Of a stretch of DNA of 24,607 bases, positions 13,886-22,439 are shown piece by piece. The DNA lies in contig DKDD01000214.1 in the NCBI GenBank assembly GCA_002451715.1, positions 1 through 24,607 of the forward strand, in the 5' to 3' direction. A model generated the notes under the pieces. The model ran no database searches. It was not told where the DNA came from and saw nothing but the letters and a program-made list of their open reading frames with translations. Positions within the stretch are counted from its first letter, which is position 1. Every line of letters begins with the position of its first letter. The DNA comes from Ruminococcaceae bacterium UBA6857 (lineage in GTDB: Bacteria > Bacillota > Clostridia > Oscillospirales > Acutalibacteraceae). A program made the position numbers and the translations under genes.

Positions 13886-14443
13886 ATGAGAGTTATCACC
13901 GGCACCGCCAGAGGACGGCGGCTTATCACACTTGAAGGCAACGATGTTCGCCCGACAACCGACAGAGTTAAAGAAGCGCTTTTCAGCATTGTTCAGTTTG
14001 AACTTGAAGGCAGACGCGTTCTTGACCTTTTTGCGGGTTCGGGTCAGCTTGGAATCGAAGCGCTTTCGCGCGGCGCGGCAAGTGCAATTTTTGTTGACCG
14101 TTCAAAAAAAGCGGCCGACGTTGTCAAAGCTAACCTTGCTTCAACCGGTCTTTCAAAAAATGCTTCGGTTTTTTGCGGCGACAGTCTCGCCTTTCTCAAA
14201 ACCTTTTCTTCTTCGTTTGACATCGCATTTCTTGACCCGCCATATTCAACCGGTCTTTTGCAGCAGGCTCTTGAGCTTGTTCCGCGCGTTATGAACAAAG
14301 GCGGCGCGATTCTTTGCGAAGCACCGCCGAATGAAGATATGCCCAAAAAGGTCGGCGAGTTCGTTCTCATGAAAAAGTATAAGTACGGAAAAGTCAGCCT
14401 GTTTTTATACAGAGTTGTGCAGGAAACGGAGGGCAAAGAATGA
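13886..14443 (+). CDS. rsmD: 16S rRNA (guanine-966-N2)-methyltransferase RsmD
   Basis: A 185-residue SAM-dependent methyltransferase. It begins MRVITGTARGRRL, the conserved RsmD N-terminus. Then come RPTTDRVKEALFSI (22-35), the SAM loop DLFAGSGQLGIEALSRGA (47-64) and the catalytic DPPY (117-120). It modifies G966 of 16S rRNA in E. coli numbering. ATG 13886 is preceded by AAGGAGG (13875-13881); an in-frame ATG at 13820 has no ribosome site and encodes no conserved residues. Its stop codon overlaps the coaD start (ATGA), so the two genes are translationally coupled. rsmD-coaD is a very common bacterial pair. Confidence 0.96.
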   Translation: MRVITGTARGRRLITLEGNDVRPTTDRVKEALFSIVQFELEGRRVLDLFAGSGQLGIEALSRGAASAIFVDRSKKAADVVKANLASTGLSKNASVFCGDSLAFLKTFSSSFDIAFLDPPYSTGLLQQALELVPRVMNKGGAILCEAPPNEDMPKKVGEFVLMKKYKYGKVSLFLYRVVQETEGKE

Positions 14444-14934
14444 GTAAAACCGCAATCTGCCCCGGAAGTTTCGATCCCGTTACGGACGGACATCTCGACA
14501 TCATCAAACGTTCCTCAAAACTTTTTGACAAGGTTATTGTTGTTGTCATGTCGAATTACCGCAAAGCGAACACCGCAACTTTTACCGTTGAGGAAAGAAT
14601 GGAGCTTATTCGCCGTTGCACAAAGGATCTTCCGAACGTTGAAGTTGACTGCGACTTCGGTCTTCTTGCCGAATATGCAAGAAAAAAGAACGCAGACGTA
14701 ATTGTCAAAGGACTTCGCGCCGTTTCGGACTTTGAGGATGAATTTCAGCAGGCACTCACGAACAAAAAGCTCAACAGCGCGGTTGAAACCGTTTTCATGG
14801 CCGCAGGAGCAGAAAACATGTTCCTTTCCTCAAGTATGATCAAACAGGTTTGCCGCCTTGGCGGAGACATTTCTCCGTTTCTTCCGAAAGAGGTTAGCGA
14901 AGATATTATCGAGCGGCTCAAAAACGACGAATAA
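14440..14934 (+). CDS. coaD: Phosphopantetheine adenylyltransferase (CoaD)
   Basis: A 164-residue nucleotidyltransferase that makes dephospho-CoA from 4'-phosphopantetheine and ATP, the penultimate step of CoA synthesis. The signature PGSFDPVTDGH (8-18) contains the T-x-G-H ATP site. KGLRAVSDFEDEFQ (90-103) and LSSSMIK (129-135) are the other conserved blocks. The segment before SSS reads AAGAENMF where many orthologues have a PSPEYAF-like sequence; this is only a minor variation. The start overlaps rsmD by 4 bp with GGAGGG upstream. A short CGCCG/CGGCG stem at 14936-14949 follows without a T-run. Confidence 0.97.
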   Translation: MSKTAICPGSFDPVTDGHLDIIKRSSKLFDKVIVVVMSNYRKANTATFTVEERMELIRRCTKDLPNVEVDCDFGLLAEYARKKNADVIVKGLRAVSDFEDEFQQALTNKKLNSAVETVFMAAGAENMFLSSSMIKQVCRLGGDISPFLPKEVSEDIIERLKNDE

Positions 14935-15022
14935 TCGCCGAAAACGGCGTTGATATATAGCGGCTTACACCCGCCGAAAATTGAATGTTTCAGCTTTTTA
15001 ATAAAGAAAGGATTGTTAATTT

Positions 15023-15796
15023 ATGTCAAATTTCTATGATCTTGAAACCGACCTCGAAGTTGAGGACGTCAATCAGGACGACGACGATTTTGAAGATATC
15101 TCGGAGTTCGGTGAATACGACGAAGAGGATGCCGAAAGCAAATGGGGCTCGCTTGATTTTGAAGAGCTTATTTCTGAGCTTGAAAACTATATCGCAACAA
15201 GCAAAAAGTTCTTCTTTTCAAAGAAAAAGAGAGTCATCAACGGCGAAGAAATCACTCATCTTGTTCAGTATATCACGCAAAAACTTCCGGGTGAAATTTC
15301 TGAAGCAAAAAGCATTATCTCAAACCGCGACAGCATTTTGAGCAACGCTCACCGCGAAGAAGACAGCATTGTTTCCTCTGCAAAGGAATACTATAAGTCC
15401 ACCACCCAGAAAGCAAACGATGACGCAGACAAGATTATTGCAAAGGCTCAAAGCCAAGCGGAAGAAATGGTTGCAAGCCATTCAATCACCCAGGCAGCAA
15501 GAGTCCGTGCGGAAGAAATCAAAGAAAACTGCCAAAAGGAAATGAACGCCTTCATTGCAAAAACAAACGCAGACTGCGACGCACACAAAAAGGCCGCAAG
15601 AGATTGGGCGGCAAGCACTTCTCAGGGTTCATACAACTTTGTTTGCGAAGCTCTCAGCAAGTATCAGAACATTGCAATGAACAACCTCAACCAGATTACC
15701 GAAGTTTACAAGCAGTTCCAGGCAGGTTATGAAAACCACATGAGAACGCTTCAAAACGACAAAAACGTTTCGGCAGAAGAAGAAAGCGCCGAATAA
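15023..15796 (+). CDS. Acidic coiled-coil protein, DivIVA-like or V-ATPase-subunit-like
   Basis: A 257-residue soluble protein. Residues 6-37 are extremely acidic (long D/E runs). FEELISELENYIATSKK and the basic FFFSKKKR follow (45-70). Residues 72-200 are a long, charged, Ala-rich helix with regular heptads (EEDSIVSSAKEYYKS, DADKIIAKAQSQAEEMVAS), as in the stalks of DivIVA-like or V-type ATPase E/H-like proteins. Such annotations are usually structural rather than functional. The C-terminus is acidic. GAAAGGA precedes the ATG. It follows coaD by 88 bp and ends at the terminator at 15816-15848, so it may belong to the rsmD-coaD unit. A scaffold or division role is speculative. Confidence 0.7.
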   Translation: MSNFYDLETDLEVEDVNQDDDDFEDISEFGEYDEEDAESKWGSLDFEELISELENYIATSKKFFFSKKKRVINGEEITHLVQYITQKLPGEISEAKSIISNRDSILSNAHREEDSIVSSAKEYYKSTTQKANDDADKIIAKAQSQAEEMVASHSITQAARVRAEEIKENCQKEMNAFIAKTNADCDAHKKAARDWAASTSQGSYNFVCEALSKYQNIAMNNLNQITEVYKQFQAGYENHMRTLQNDKNVSAEEESAE

Positions 15797-15815
15797 AATT
15801 TCATAGTTGCCGTTT

Positions 15816-15848
15816 CGGGCTGTATGTGTTTGACTTACAGCCCGTTTT
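15816..15848 (+). terminator. Terminator after the coiled-coil gene
   Basis: CGGGCTGTA (15816-15824) pairs perfectly with TACAGCCCG (15836-15844), followed by TTTTG. Confidence 0.85.
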
Positions 15849-15883
15849 GTAGTGATTTTAAGCTTTAAAGGGGGCTTTTTAAA

Positions 15884-16390
15884 ATGAAAAAATCGCTTAC
15901 CCTGTTTTTGGCCGTTCTTCTTCTTTTTTCGCTTTCGGGCTGCAAAAAAGCCGACACTTCAAAGTGGCAGTCGAACGACATTTTTGCCTCGGTTCCGGTT
16001 TATAAATATGCCGACACTTCCTCTGCCGAGTTTTCGTCTTCAATGAACGTCAAAATCGAAAAAACAACCTATAACGATTTTGTAAAGTACATCGAAACGC
16101 TCAAAAAGGACGGCTTTGAATATCTTAAAGTCGGTTCCGCACCGGAAAATTATTCGCTGAACGCCGGCAGTGCTCAATGGCGCTGCACAAACGGAAAGGT
16201 TTATCTTCAGCTCATCTTTGGCGAAGATAACTCCTCAAGCTGCGAAATGTTCGGTTGCAATCTTCAGATTTTCGGCTACAGCGATCCGAGCTATCTTTCT
16301 TTGAACAGCGATTCAAAAGACGAAAAGAAAACCGAAAACAGCAAAACTTCCGAACAGGAGCAAAAAAGCACAAACAAAAATAATGATTAA
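15884..16390 (+). CDS. Small lipoprotein of unknown function
   Basis: A 168-residue protein with a classic lipoprotein signal, MKKSLTLFLAVLLLFSLSGC, lipobox LSGC and lipidated Cys20. The mature part contains YNDFVKYIETLKKDGFEYLKV (about 63-86) and a region ending GCNLQIFGYSDPS, followed by a low-complexity Lys/Glu/Ser/Asn tail. I recognise no named domain. GGGGG precedes the ATG by about nine bases. yebC starts 32 bp downstream without a visible terminator, so the two may share a transcript. Confidence 0.75.
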   Translation: MKKSLTLFLAVLLLFSLSGCKKADTSKWQSNDIFASVPVYKYADTSSAEFSSSMNVKIEKTTYNDFVKYIETLKKDGFEYLKVGSAPENYSLNAGSAQWRCTNGKVYLQLIFGEDNSSSCEMFGCNLQIFGYSDPSYLSLNSDSKDEKKTENSKTSEQEQKSTNKNND

Positions 16391-16422
16391 AACATAATAA
16401 ATATTTTAAGGATTGGTGAGTT

Positions 16423-17160
16423 ATGTCAGGACATTCAAAATGGAGCACAATCAAGCGCAAAAAAGAAAAAACCGATAACGCAAGAGCAAAGGTCTTTACA
16501 AAGATCGGACGTGAAATTGCAATTGCCGTTCGCGACGGCGGTCCCGACCCCGCGTCAAACTCAAAGCTCAAGGATATCATCGCAAAAGCAAAGGCCAACA
16601 ACGTTCCCAACGACAACATTGACCGAATCATCAAAAAAGCTTCGGGCGAAGGCAACACCGCGCATTACGAAGACATCATTTATGAAGGCTACGGTCCTTC
16701 GGGAATCGCCGTTATTGTTGAAACTTTGACCGACAACCGCAACCGTACCGCAGGCGAAATGCGCCATTACTTCGACAAAAACAAGGGCAACATGGGTCAA
16801 AGCGGCTGCGTTTCGTTCCTCTTCACAAAGTACGGTGAAATCGTTATCGAAGCGGAAGATGTTGACGAAGAAAAGCTTATGGAAGACGCCCTTGAAGCCG
16901 GTGCGGCAGACTTCATCACCGATGAAGACGTTTATATTGTTCGCACCGAACCGAACGACCTTTCAGCCGTTCGCGACGATCTTTCCGCAAAAGGCTATAC
17001 CTTTGTTTCCGCCGAAACCGAGTATATTCCCTCAACTTATACAAAACTCACCGACGAAGAAGACCTCAAAATGATGGGTCGCCTTCTCGATATGATGGAA
17101 GAAAACGACGATGTTCAGGGCGTTTGGCACAACCTTGAAAACACCGAAGATCTTCCGTAA
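16423..17160 (+). CDS. yebC: YebC/TACO1-family protein
   Basis: A 245-residue member of the YebC/PmpR/TACO1 family, full length. It opens MSGHSKWSTIKRKKEKTDNARAKVFTK (family consensus MSGHSKWxxIKHKK). DGGPDPASNSKLKDIIAKAKANNVPNDNI (38-66), YEGYGPSGIAVIVETLTDNRNRT (87-109) and GNMGQSGCVSFLF (121-133) are the other conserved blocks. Family members have been described as transcriptional regulators and, more recently, as translation factors that relieve ribosome stalling, so the role is best left open. AAGGA precedes the ATG. A strong bidirectional terminator follows. Confidence 0.96.
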   Translation: MSGHSKWSTIKRKKEKTDNARAKVFTKIGREIAIAVRDGGPDPASNSKLKDIIAKAKANNVPNDNIDRIIKKASGEGNTAHYEDIIYEGYGPSGIAVIVETLTDNRNRTAGEMRHYFDKNKGNMGQSGCVSFLFTKYGEIVIEAEDVDEEKLMEDALEAGAADFITDEDVYIVRTEPNDLSAVRDDLSAKGYTFVSAETEYIPSTYTKLTDEEDLKMMGRLLDMMEENDDVQGVWHNLENTEDLP

Positions 17161-17184
17161 TTTTAAAGTAAATTATTAAAACAA

Positions 17185-17232
17185 AAGAGCTGTTTCAAGC
17201 GTAGCAACCGCCGAAACAGCTCTTATTTTTTT
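17185..17232. terminator. Bidirectional terminator between convergent genes
   Basis: AAGAGCTGTTTC (17185-17196) pairs perfectly with GAAACAGCTCTT (17213-17224) and is followed by ATTTTTTTG on the plus strand. On the minus side the stem is followed by a shorter T-run (TTTTG). It serves yebC and the convergent gene ending at 17239. Confidence 0.9.
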
Positions 17233-17238
17233 GTTTTG

Positions 17239-19416
17239 TTATCCCACTCTCACAAAGCTCTTTGCTTCAACCGTAACGCCGCCGACCGTGACGTCCTTTT
17301 TTGAATAGTTGACATAGACCGAAGCCGAAGAACCGTACTCCGTGCAGAAAACACCGTTTCTGATTTTTCGGTGAGCGGTAATTTTTTTGTCCCGCAGGTC
17401 CGAAAAAGCCGCGCTTGCCCTTTCATAGTATTGCTGTGCGTTGTTCGCGGCGTTCATATAATAAAAGCCGTCCTTTTTTTCGTCGGTGCCGAAGTTTAAA
17501 AAATACATTTCCGCGCTCGGAACGGCGCCGTATTCAACCGCTTTCAAAAAAGCGTTTTCGCTGTTTTTGGTTTTGTTAAAGGCAGTGTGAGAATAATCAA
17601 CATAACCGTGGAGAATTGACTGAACAAACGGAACCGCGGTGCAAAGCTCGTTTTTGGCGCATTTCGCGGTGTTTGAAAGGCCGCTTACCGCCGAAGCATA
17701 CTTGAGCGCATAAACGTTTGCGCCGCCTACCATAACCTTTTTGCTTGAAGAAAGCGCAGCACACTGCAAAGCAACGGTCTTTTTGATTGTGTCTCTTGTT
17801 GAACCGTTTTTCTTTGTGTGGTCGGAATAAAGCACATTGCCCGCGTCGGAAAGCGAAACACCGTCAAAGCCGAACCCGCGAAGCGCAGCAATAAGACTGT
17901 TTGCGTTTTTTTCAATCTTTTCCGCCGGTGAAAACCTTGCCGAAACTTCGGAGGAAACAAAGTCATTTTTCAAAAGTTCAAGCTTTTTTTCACTGCTTTT
18001 TCCGCTGATTTTTACCGCACCATCCGCGTTTGGATTTGAAGCAGTGAAAAGACCGACATCGGCATAAACCGAAATGTTCTGGCTTTTTGCATAGTCCATA
18101 AAATCTTCAAGTTCTTTTTTTGTTCCGACAGAAGAAAAAAGTGTTGCCGAAGAAAAGTTGTTTTGCAAAAGTCCGCCTTCAAAAAGTCCTTTCAGCCGAA
18201 CGGCAATATTCTTAATTCCCTTTGAACGCAGGAACGAAATAACGTCGCGCGCCTGCGAAAGCGTTGTGAGAACTTTTTGTTCTTCGTTTCTGCGGCTGCT
18301 TCCCTTGAGCTTTGCGGACGCAACAAGAGTAAGTTCAAACGGAAAACCTTCGCTTTGCGAAACGGTGCGCTCGTTCATTGAAAGAACCGACGAACGAATC
18401 AAAAGCTCGCGGCAAGCCGAAGCCATTGAAACATAATTTGCGTTGTCGCCGGAAAGAAAACGGTATGAAACGGAAACAAAACCGTCATAAGAAGAATCGG
18501 AAACATAGGTTTTTTCCCCGTCGCTTGCGGTTTGCGTAATTTCAAATGCAGTCCAAACACGATTGAGTCCGCTTTTTTTGAGCGCCTTTTCGGCGTTGAT
18601 TTTTGCAATTGCGTCGCCGCTTTCAACAAGGGCAACAAAAGCACCGTTGCCGCTCTTTTTTCCGAACGTAGGAACATAAACCTCATCAAAATCGCTTTCG
18701 CCGAGCGACGGATCGCCGCCGTAGACCGAAAGAGATATGTTGTCAAACTTATCCGCTTTTTGTGCGGTGTCGATAATTGCGCCGCAGCCGTCTGGAACAA
18801 GCATGAAGTCTCCGCTTTTTCCGTCCGAATCCGCGCCGAAAAAGCCGAGAAGCGAAAGTTCTTCAATAACCGCACCGCCGTTTACTTCAATGCTTTTGCA
18901 ATCAACAGAAGAAACAAGCATTCCGTCTGCGGCGGTGAAACGCACGGGAACGGTGATTGAAATGTCCTTTTCGCCGAGCTTTTTTTGAAAGCCGTAGCTT
19001 ACCGTCACCCCGTCATTGCCAAGGTCATACTTTGCATTACCCTGTGCAACACTGTCGCTTTGTGAATCAAGGGTGTATTCGTCGTTTCCGACAAGCACTT
19101 TGAGCGAAAGAACAGCGGCATTTTCGCCCGATTCATTTTCCGGAAGCGCACGCCAAAGTTTGCCCGAACCGGAATCATAGACTCCGATCGAAAACGTTTT
19201 TTCGTCAAAATAAAGTGTTGTCATGTTATTGACGCAGACGCTGAGAAGTTTTTCGCGCGCAGTATTTGAAAAACCGAAATTGGTTTTTGAAACCGACGGA
19301 GAAACAATATTTTTTTCAATTACGGCAGCGCCGCTTTTTTTGCCCGACGAACAGGCGGAAAAAAGCGAAAGGATCATAACCGCCGCCGCAATCAGCGCAA
19401 TTGCTCTTTTTTTCAT
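17239..19416 (-). CDS. Large lipoprotein, DUF5696-like (glycosidase-like fold)
   Basis: A 725-residue exported lipoprotein. The start MKKRAIALIAAAVMILSLFSAC gives lipobox LFSAC with Cys22. An upstream in-frame ATG at 19464 overlaps a TAAAAT promoter-like box and would break the signal peptide, so ATG 19416, preceded by GAGGT, is preferred. The N-terminal half is beta-rich (TLYFDEKTFSIGVYDSGSGK, a style common in DUF5696 proteins). The middle contains a region reminiscent of a TIM barrel: SFLRSKGIKNIAVRLKGLFEGG, then ISVYADVGLF and FGFDGVSLSDAG. I infer a sugar-binding or glycosidase-like surface protein. No catalytic acid pair can be assigned with confidence and no transporter genes flank it. 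Single gene. Confidence 0.72.
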   Translation of the reverse strand: MKKRAIALIAAAVMILSLFSACSSGKKSGAAVIEKNIVSPSVSKTNFGFSNTAREKLLSVCVNNMTTLYFDEKTFSIGVYDSGSGKLWRALPENESGENAAVLSLKVLVGNDEYTLDSQSDSVAQGNAKYDLGNDGVTVSYGFQKKLGEKDISITVPVRFTAADGMLVSSVDCKSIEVNGGAVIEELSLLGFFGADSDGKSGDFMLVPDGCGAIIDTAQKADKFDNISLSVYGGDPSLGESDFDEVYVPTFGKKSGNGAFVALVESGDAIAKINAEKALKKSGLNRVWTAFEITQTASDGEKTYVSDSSYDGFVSVSYRFLSGDNANYVSMASACRELLIRSSVLSMNERTVSQSEGFPFELTLVASAKLKGSSRRNEEQKVLTTLSQARDVISFLRSKGIKNIAVRLKGLFEGGLLQNNFSSATLFSSVGTKKELEDFMDYAKSQNISVYADVGLFTASNPNADGAVKISGKSSEKKLELLKNDFVSSEVSARFSPAEKIEKNANSLIAALRGFGFDGVSLSDAGNVLYSDHTKKNGSTRDTIKKTVALQCAALSSSKKVMVGGANVYALKYASAVSGLSNTAKCAKNELCTAVPFVQSILHGYVDYSHTAFNKTKNSENAFLKAVEYGAVPSAEMYFLNFGTDEKKDGFYYMNAANNAQQYYERASAAFSDLRDKKITAHRKIRNGVFCTEYGSSASVYVNYSKKDVTVGGVTVEAKSFVRVG

Positions 19417-19503
19417 TGGAATACCTCGTGTTTTCTCAATCTTTTCTGCCTGATATTTTACCATATATCAAAGATTTTTTCCACACCTTTTTAAAAGCAC
19501 AAA

Positions 19504-19536
19504 GAAAAAGGCTTTCGCATTAAAAACACGAAAGCC
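19504..19536 (-). terminator. Terminator of the M23 peptidase gene
   Basis: On the minus strand GGCTTTCG (19536-19529) pairs with CGAAAGCC (19517-19510) and TTTTTC follows (19509-19504). Confidence 0.85.
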
Positions 19537-19556
19537 CTTGCCGTCATTATAAATTA

Positions 19557-20846
19557 TCAGCCGATATAGTTGAGCGGATTTTGTTTTTCGCCGTTATAGC
19601 GAATTTCAAAGTGAAGGTGCGGACCGGTAACGTTTCCGCTATCACCGGCGTTTGCAATGTGCTGACCTTTGCTTACCGACTGTCCCGCCGAAACAAGAAG
19701 CGATGAACAGTGACCGTAAAGCGAGGTGTAACCGTCGCCGTGATCGATAACAACATAGTTGCCGTAGCCGGTTGTTCCGTAGTTTGCGGCGATAACCGTT
19801 CCGGCTCTTGTTGCATAAATCGGCGTTCCGTAGTACCCGCCGCCGGTAATGTCAATTCCTCCGTGGAAGTTCCAGCCGGAAATGCTTGCGTCTCTGTTTC
19901 CATAGCCCGAACTTATATAACCGCTTGCCGCCGGGAAGCCCCAGGAAGCATTCGATGTGCCGCCGCTGTTACCGTTGTTGTCGGAGTTATTGTCGGTCGG
20001 CTGAGGAGTAGGATTGGTCTGTGCACGCTGTCTGATGATTTCCGCAATCTCCGCGTCCGCGGCCTGCTTTTCGGAATTGAGCTTTTTGATGTAGCTTTGA
20101 TAAAGCGCACTGCTTTGGTCAATTTCGTCAATGAGCGACTGAACCTTTGCCTTGTCTGCGGAAAGTTGGGTTGACGTTGCTTTGTATTCCGCCTGCTTTG
20201 TTTCAAGCTCGGTCTTTTTTTCAACGCTCTTTTGCTTTGTTGCGCTTACTTCTGCCTGCGTTTTGCTCAATTCGTTTTTGGATTCCTTGAGCTTTTCAAT
20301 CTTTGCGGTAAAATTGTCGATAACACGTTTTTCGTTTTCCGAAGTACGCTTCATCATTTCCAGGTGAGTAAGAAAACTTGCAAGATCCTTTGCACCCATG
20401 AAAATTTCAAGGACTGTCTGTTTTCCGTTGACATATGAGTTTTTCATGAGAGCGGAAAGTTCACCCTTGGCTTCGTCAACGTTCGCCTGATTTTCTTTGA
20501 TTTTTGTTTTTGTTTTTTTAATGCTTTTTGCAAGCTTGTCAAGCTGTTTGTTATAGGCGGCAATTTCTTTGTCAATGTCTTTGATTTGCGCTTCGATTGT
20601 GTTCGCCTTTTCCTGAACGGCGTTTATCTGGGTTTCAAGGGTATCAAGATAAGCTTCGTTCTTTTCTTTTTTGCTTTCAAGTTCACTGATTTTTTCTTTG
20701 TTTGAATCAATTTCACCGTTTAGGCGGTCAATCTTATCTTCAAGCTCCTGCTGGGTTGCCGCGCGGACAAAAGACGTCGGTTCGGCAATGGTTACGGACA
20801 AAAACAAAAGCGCAAAGCTCATTAAAAGAGCAACTGCTTTTTTCAT
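19557..20846 (-). CDS. Coiled-coil M23-family murein endopeptidase (EnvC-like)
   Basis: A 429-residue secreted protein. The signal peptide occupies residues 1-30 (ending VRAA). Two long coiled-coil stretches (31-135 and 165-275, rich in K/E/Q/A) flank a short break containing SALMKNSYVNGKQTVLEIFMGA. A Pro/Asn/Gly linker (278-298) leads to a complete LytM/M23 domain. Its zinc ligands are His328 and Asp332 (FHGGIDITGG) and His412 in HLH, with His379 (LYGH) in the active site. The layout matches EnvC/PcsB-type cell-wall hydrolases or their activators; here the intact zinc site argues for activity. ATG 20846 is chosen for the signal peptide and AAAGGGA; longer in-frame starts add a non-signal sequence. 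It cleaves peptide cross-links outside the membrane (inferred). Confidence 0.92.
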   Translation of the reverse strand: MKKAVALLMSFALLFLSVTIAEPTSFVRAATQQELEDKIDRLNGEIDSNKEKISELESKKEKNEAYLDTLETQINAVQEKANTIEAQIKDIDKEIAAYNKQLDKLAKSIKKTKTKIKENQANVDEAKGELSALMKNSYVNGKQTVLEIFMGAKDLASFLTHLEMMKRTSENEKRVIDNFTAKIEKLKESKNELSKTQAEVSATKQKSVEKKTELETKQAEYKATSTQLSADKAKVQSLIDEIDQSSALYQSYIKKLNSEKQAADAEIAEIIRQRAQTNPTPQPTDNNSDNNGNSGGTSNASWGFPAASGYISSGYGNRDASISGWNFHGGIDITGGGYYGTPIYATRAGTVIAANYGTTGYGNYVVIDHGDGYTSLYGHCSSLLVSAGQSVSKGQHIANAGDSGNVTGPHLHFEIRYNGEKQNPLNYIG

Positions 20847-20874
20847 AAAATAACGTCCCTTTCTTTTGTTTTCA

Positions 20875-20899
20875 CCGCCCGTTTTGGCGGCAGTTTTTT
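20875..20899. other. Stem-loop in the leader of the M23 gene
   Basis: CCGCC (20875-20879) and GGCGG (20886-20890) form a stem. On the plus strand it is followed by TTTTTT, so it looks like a terminator antisense to the gene. On the minus strand it lies about 30 nt upstream of the ATG and would form in the mRNA leader. Confidence 0.45.
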
Positions 20900-20990
20900 G
20901 TTTCTGTATCATTTTTTCTTCTGCTTTTACAGGCACATGCCCCATAATTATTTAATAGTATAAACTTTCAAGTTAAGCCTTACTTAAAAC

Positions 20991-22355
20991 TCATTTTCCG
21001 ACGCAGAAGTTAGCAAACACTTCGTCAACAACGGCATCGGACGCTTTTTCGCCCGTAAGCTCAAGAAGAGCTCCGATTGCGTCGTCAATGCAAACGTTCA
21101 CCGCATCAAGCGTCACTCCGCTTTGAAGTGCACAGTAAGCTTCCTTTACGCTCGCGAGTGCGGTTTCGGCGTTTTTGCGCTGACGTTCGGTTGAAAGTAT
21201 GCCTTCGCTTGCGTCAAGCTCTTTTGTGCAAAGAAGACGTTCCGCCTTTTCTTCAAGAATCGAAAGTCCGTCGCCGCTGAGAGCGCAAAGTTCAACCGTT
21301 TCGCCAAAGCTGTCTTTGATTTTTTTAAGGTCAAGTTCGCGTGAAAGGTCGCTTTTGTTGAGTACGGCAATCACGCGTTTTTCTTTGCAAAGTTCAATAA
21401 TTTCCTCATCCTCTTTTGAAAGCGGACGGGAAAGGTCAAAAACGGCAAGAACAAGTCCTGCCCTTTCAAGCTGAGAACGGGCTTTGTCAACGCCGATTTT
21501 TTCAACCTCGTCGGCTGTGGTGCGTATTCCGGCGGTATCGGCAAGGCGAAGAACAAGCGCACCGAGATTCACCGTTTCTTCAACAACGTCTCTTGTCGTA
21601 CCCTCAATGTCGGTGACAATTGAGCGGTTGCGGCCGGCAAGGAGGTTCATCAGTGCCGATTTTCCAACGTTGGGTTTTCCGATTATTGCGGTTTCAACTC
21701 CGCGTGTTATCGCCGCTCCGGCATCGAATTTTGAAAGCAGATTTTCAAGTCCGCTTTGAACAAAAGAAAGCGTTTCAAGAAGCACCGAAGTTTCAAGCTC
21801 TTCTATTTCGTCGTCGGGATAATCCACCCATGCGGCAAGCTGAGCGGAAGAAGCAACAAGCTTTTGGCAAAGAGAGCCGACTTTTTTGCTGAGCGCACCC
21901 TCAAGAATACCCAAAGCGGCTTTTGCACCCTGCTCGTTTTGGGCATTGATAATACCCATAACGGCTTCGGCCTCGGCAAGGTCAAGCTTTCCGTTCAAAA
22001 ATGCGCGCTTTGTAAATTCGCCTGCGGCGGCAGGTTTTGCTCCGGCAGAAAAGAGCGCACGCAAAACACGTTTCAAAACAAACAATCCGCCGTGGCAAGA
22101 AAGTTCAACAACATTTTCGCCGGTATAACTTTTCGGTGCGCGGAAAACAAGGGCAACGCATTCGTCGATTTTTTCGCCGCCGAAAACCGCATAGCCGTGC
22201 GCGGCGCGGTAGCCTTTGAGTTCGCAAAGGTGTTTTTTTCCGCTCGGTTCAAAAACGCGGTCCGCAATTTCAATTGCGTCGTCGCCCGAAATGCGGATGA
22301 TCCCGATTGAACCGGTATTTTGCGGCGTTGCAATTGCCGCAACGGTTTCGCTCAT
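20991..22355 (-). CDS. mnmE: tRNA modification GTPase MnmE
   Basis: A 454-residue GTPase that, with MnmG, installs the (carboxymethyl)aminomethyl group at C5 of wobble uridine in tRNA. The N-terminal folate-binding domain (SETVAAIATPQNTGSIGIIRISG; AGEFTKRAFLNGKLDL at 111-126) is intact. The G domain has GKPNVGKS (227-234), TTRD (253-256), DTAG (273-276) and NKSD (333-336). The C-terminus ends FCVGK, the expected FC[IV]GK motif with the catalytic Cys. ATG 22355 is chosen over GTG 22364 because the AAAGGG ribosome site directly abuts the GTG. mnmG, rnpA and yidC, frequent neighbours elsewhere, are not here. Confidence 0.97.
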   Translation of the reverse strand: MSETVAAIATPQNTGSIGIIRISGDDAIEIADRVFEPSGKKHLCELKGYRAAHGYAVFGGEKIDECVALVFRAPKSYTGENVVELSCHGGLFVLKRVLRALFSAGAKPAAAGEFTKRAFLNGKLDLAEAEAVMGIINAQNEQGAKAALGILEGALSKKVGSLCQKLVASSAQLAAWVDYPDDEIEELETSVLLETLSFVQSGLENLLSKFDAGAAITRGVETAIIGKPNVGKSALMNLLAGRNRSIVTDIEGTTRDVVEETVNLGALVLRLADTAGIRTTADEVEKIGVDKARSQLERAGLVLAVFDLSRPLSKEDEEIIELCKEKRVIAVLNKSDLSRELDLKKIKDSFGETVELCALSGDGLSILEEKAERLLCTKELDASEGILSTERQRKNAETALASVKEAYCALQSGVTLDAVNVCIDDAIGALLELTGEKASDAVVDEVFANFCVGK

Positions 22356-22397
22356 GGCACTCACCCTTTCAAAATTTTTGTGGAAGTTTACAGCATA

Positions 22398-22430
22398 ATT
22401 ATACCCCTTGCAGAGAAAAATTGCAAGGGG
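22398..22430 (-). promoter_or_regulatory. mnmE promoter embedded in a 9-bp inverted repeat
   Basis: Minus strand: TTGCAA (22421-22426), 17 bp, then TATAAT (22398-22403). CCCCTTGCA and TGCAAGGGG (22404-22412 and 22422-22430) form a perfect inverted repeat that spans the -35 box and the whole spacer. It may be an operator or the terminator stem of the gene ending at 22440. Confidence 0.7.
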
Positions 22431-22439
22431 GTGCGGTTT

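Noticed and set aside
19417..19464. Longer start for the DUF5696-like lipoprotein
   Set aside because: It overlaps a promoter-like TAAAAT and would place a charged sequence before an otherwise perfect lipoprotein signal.
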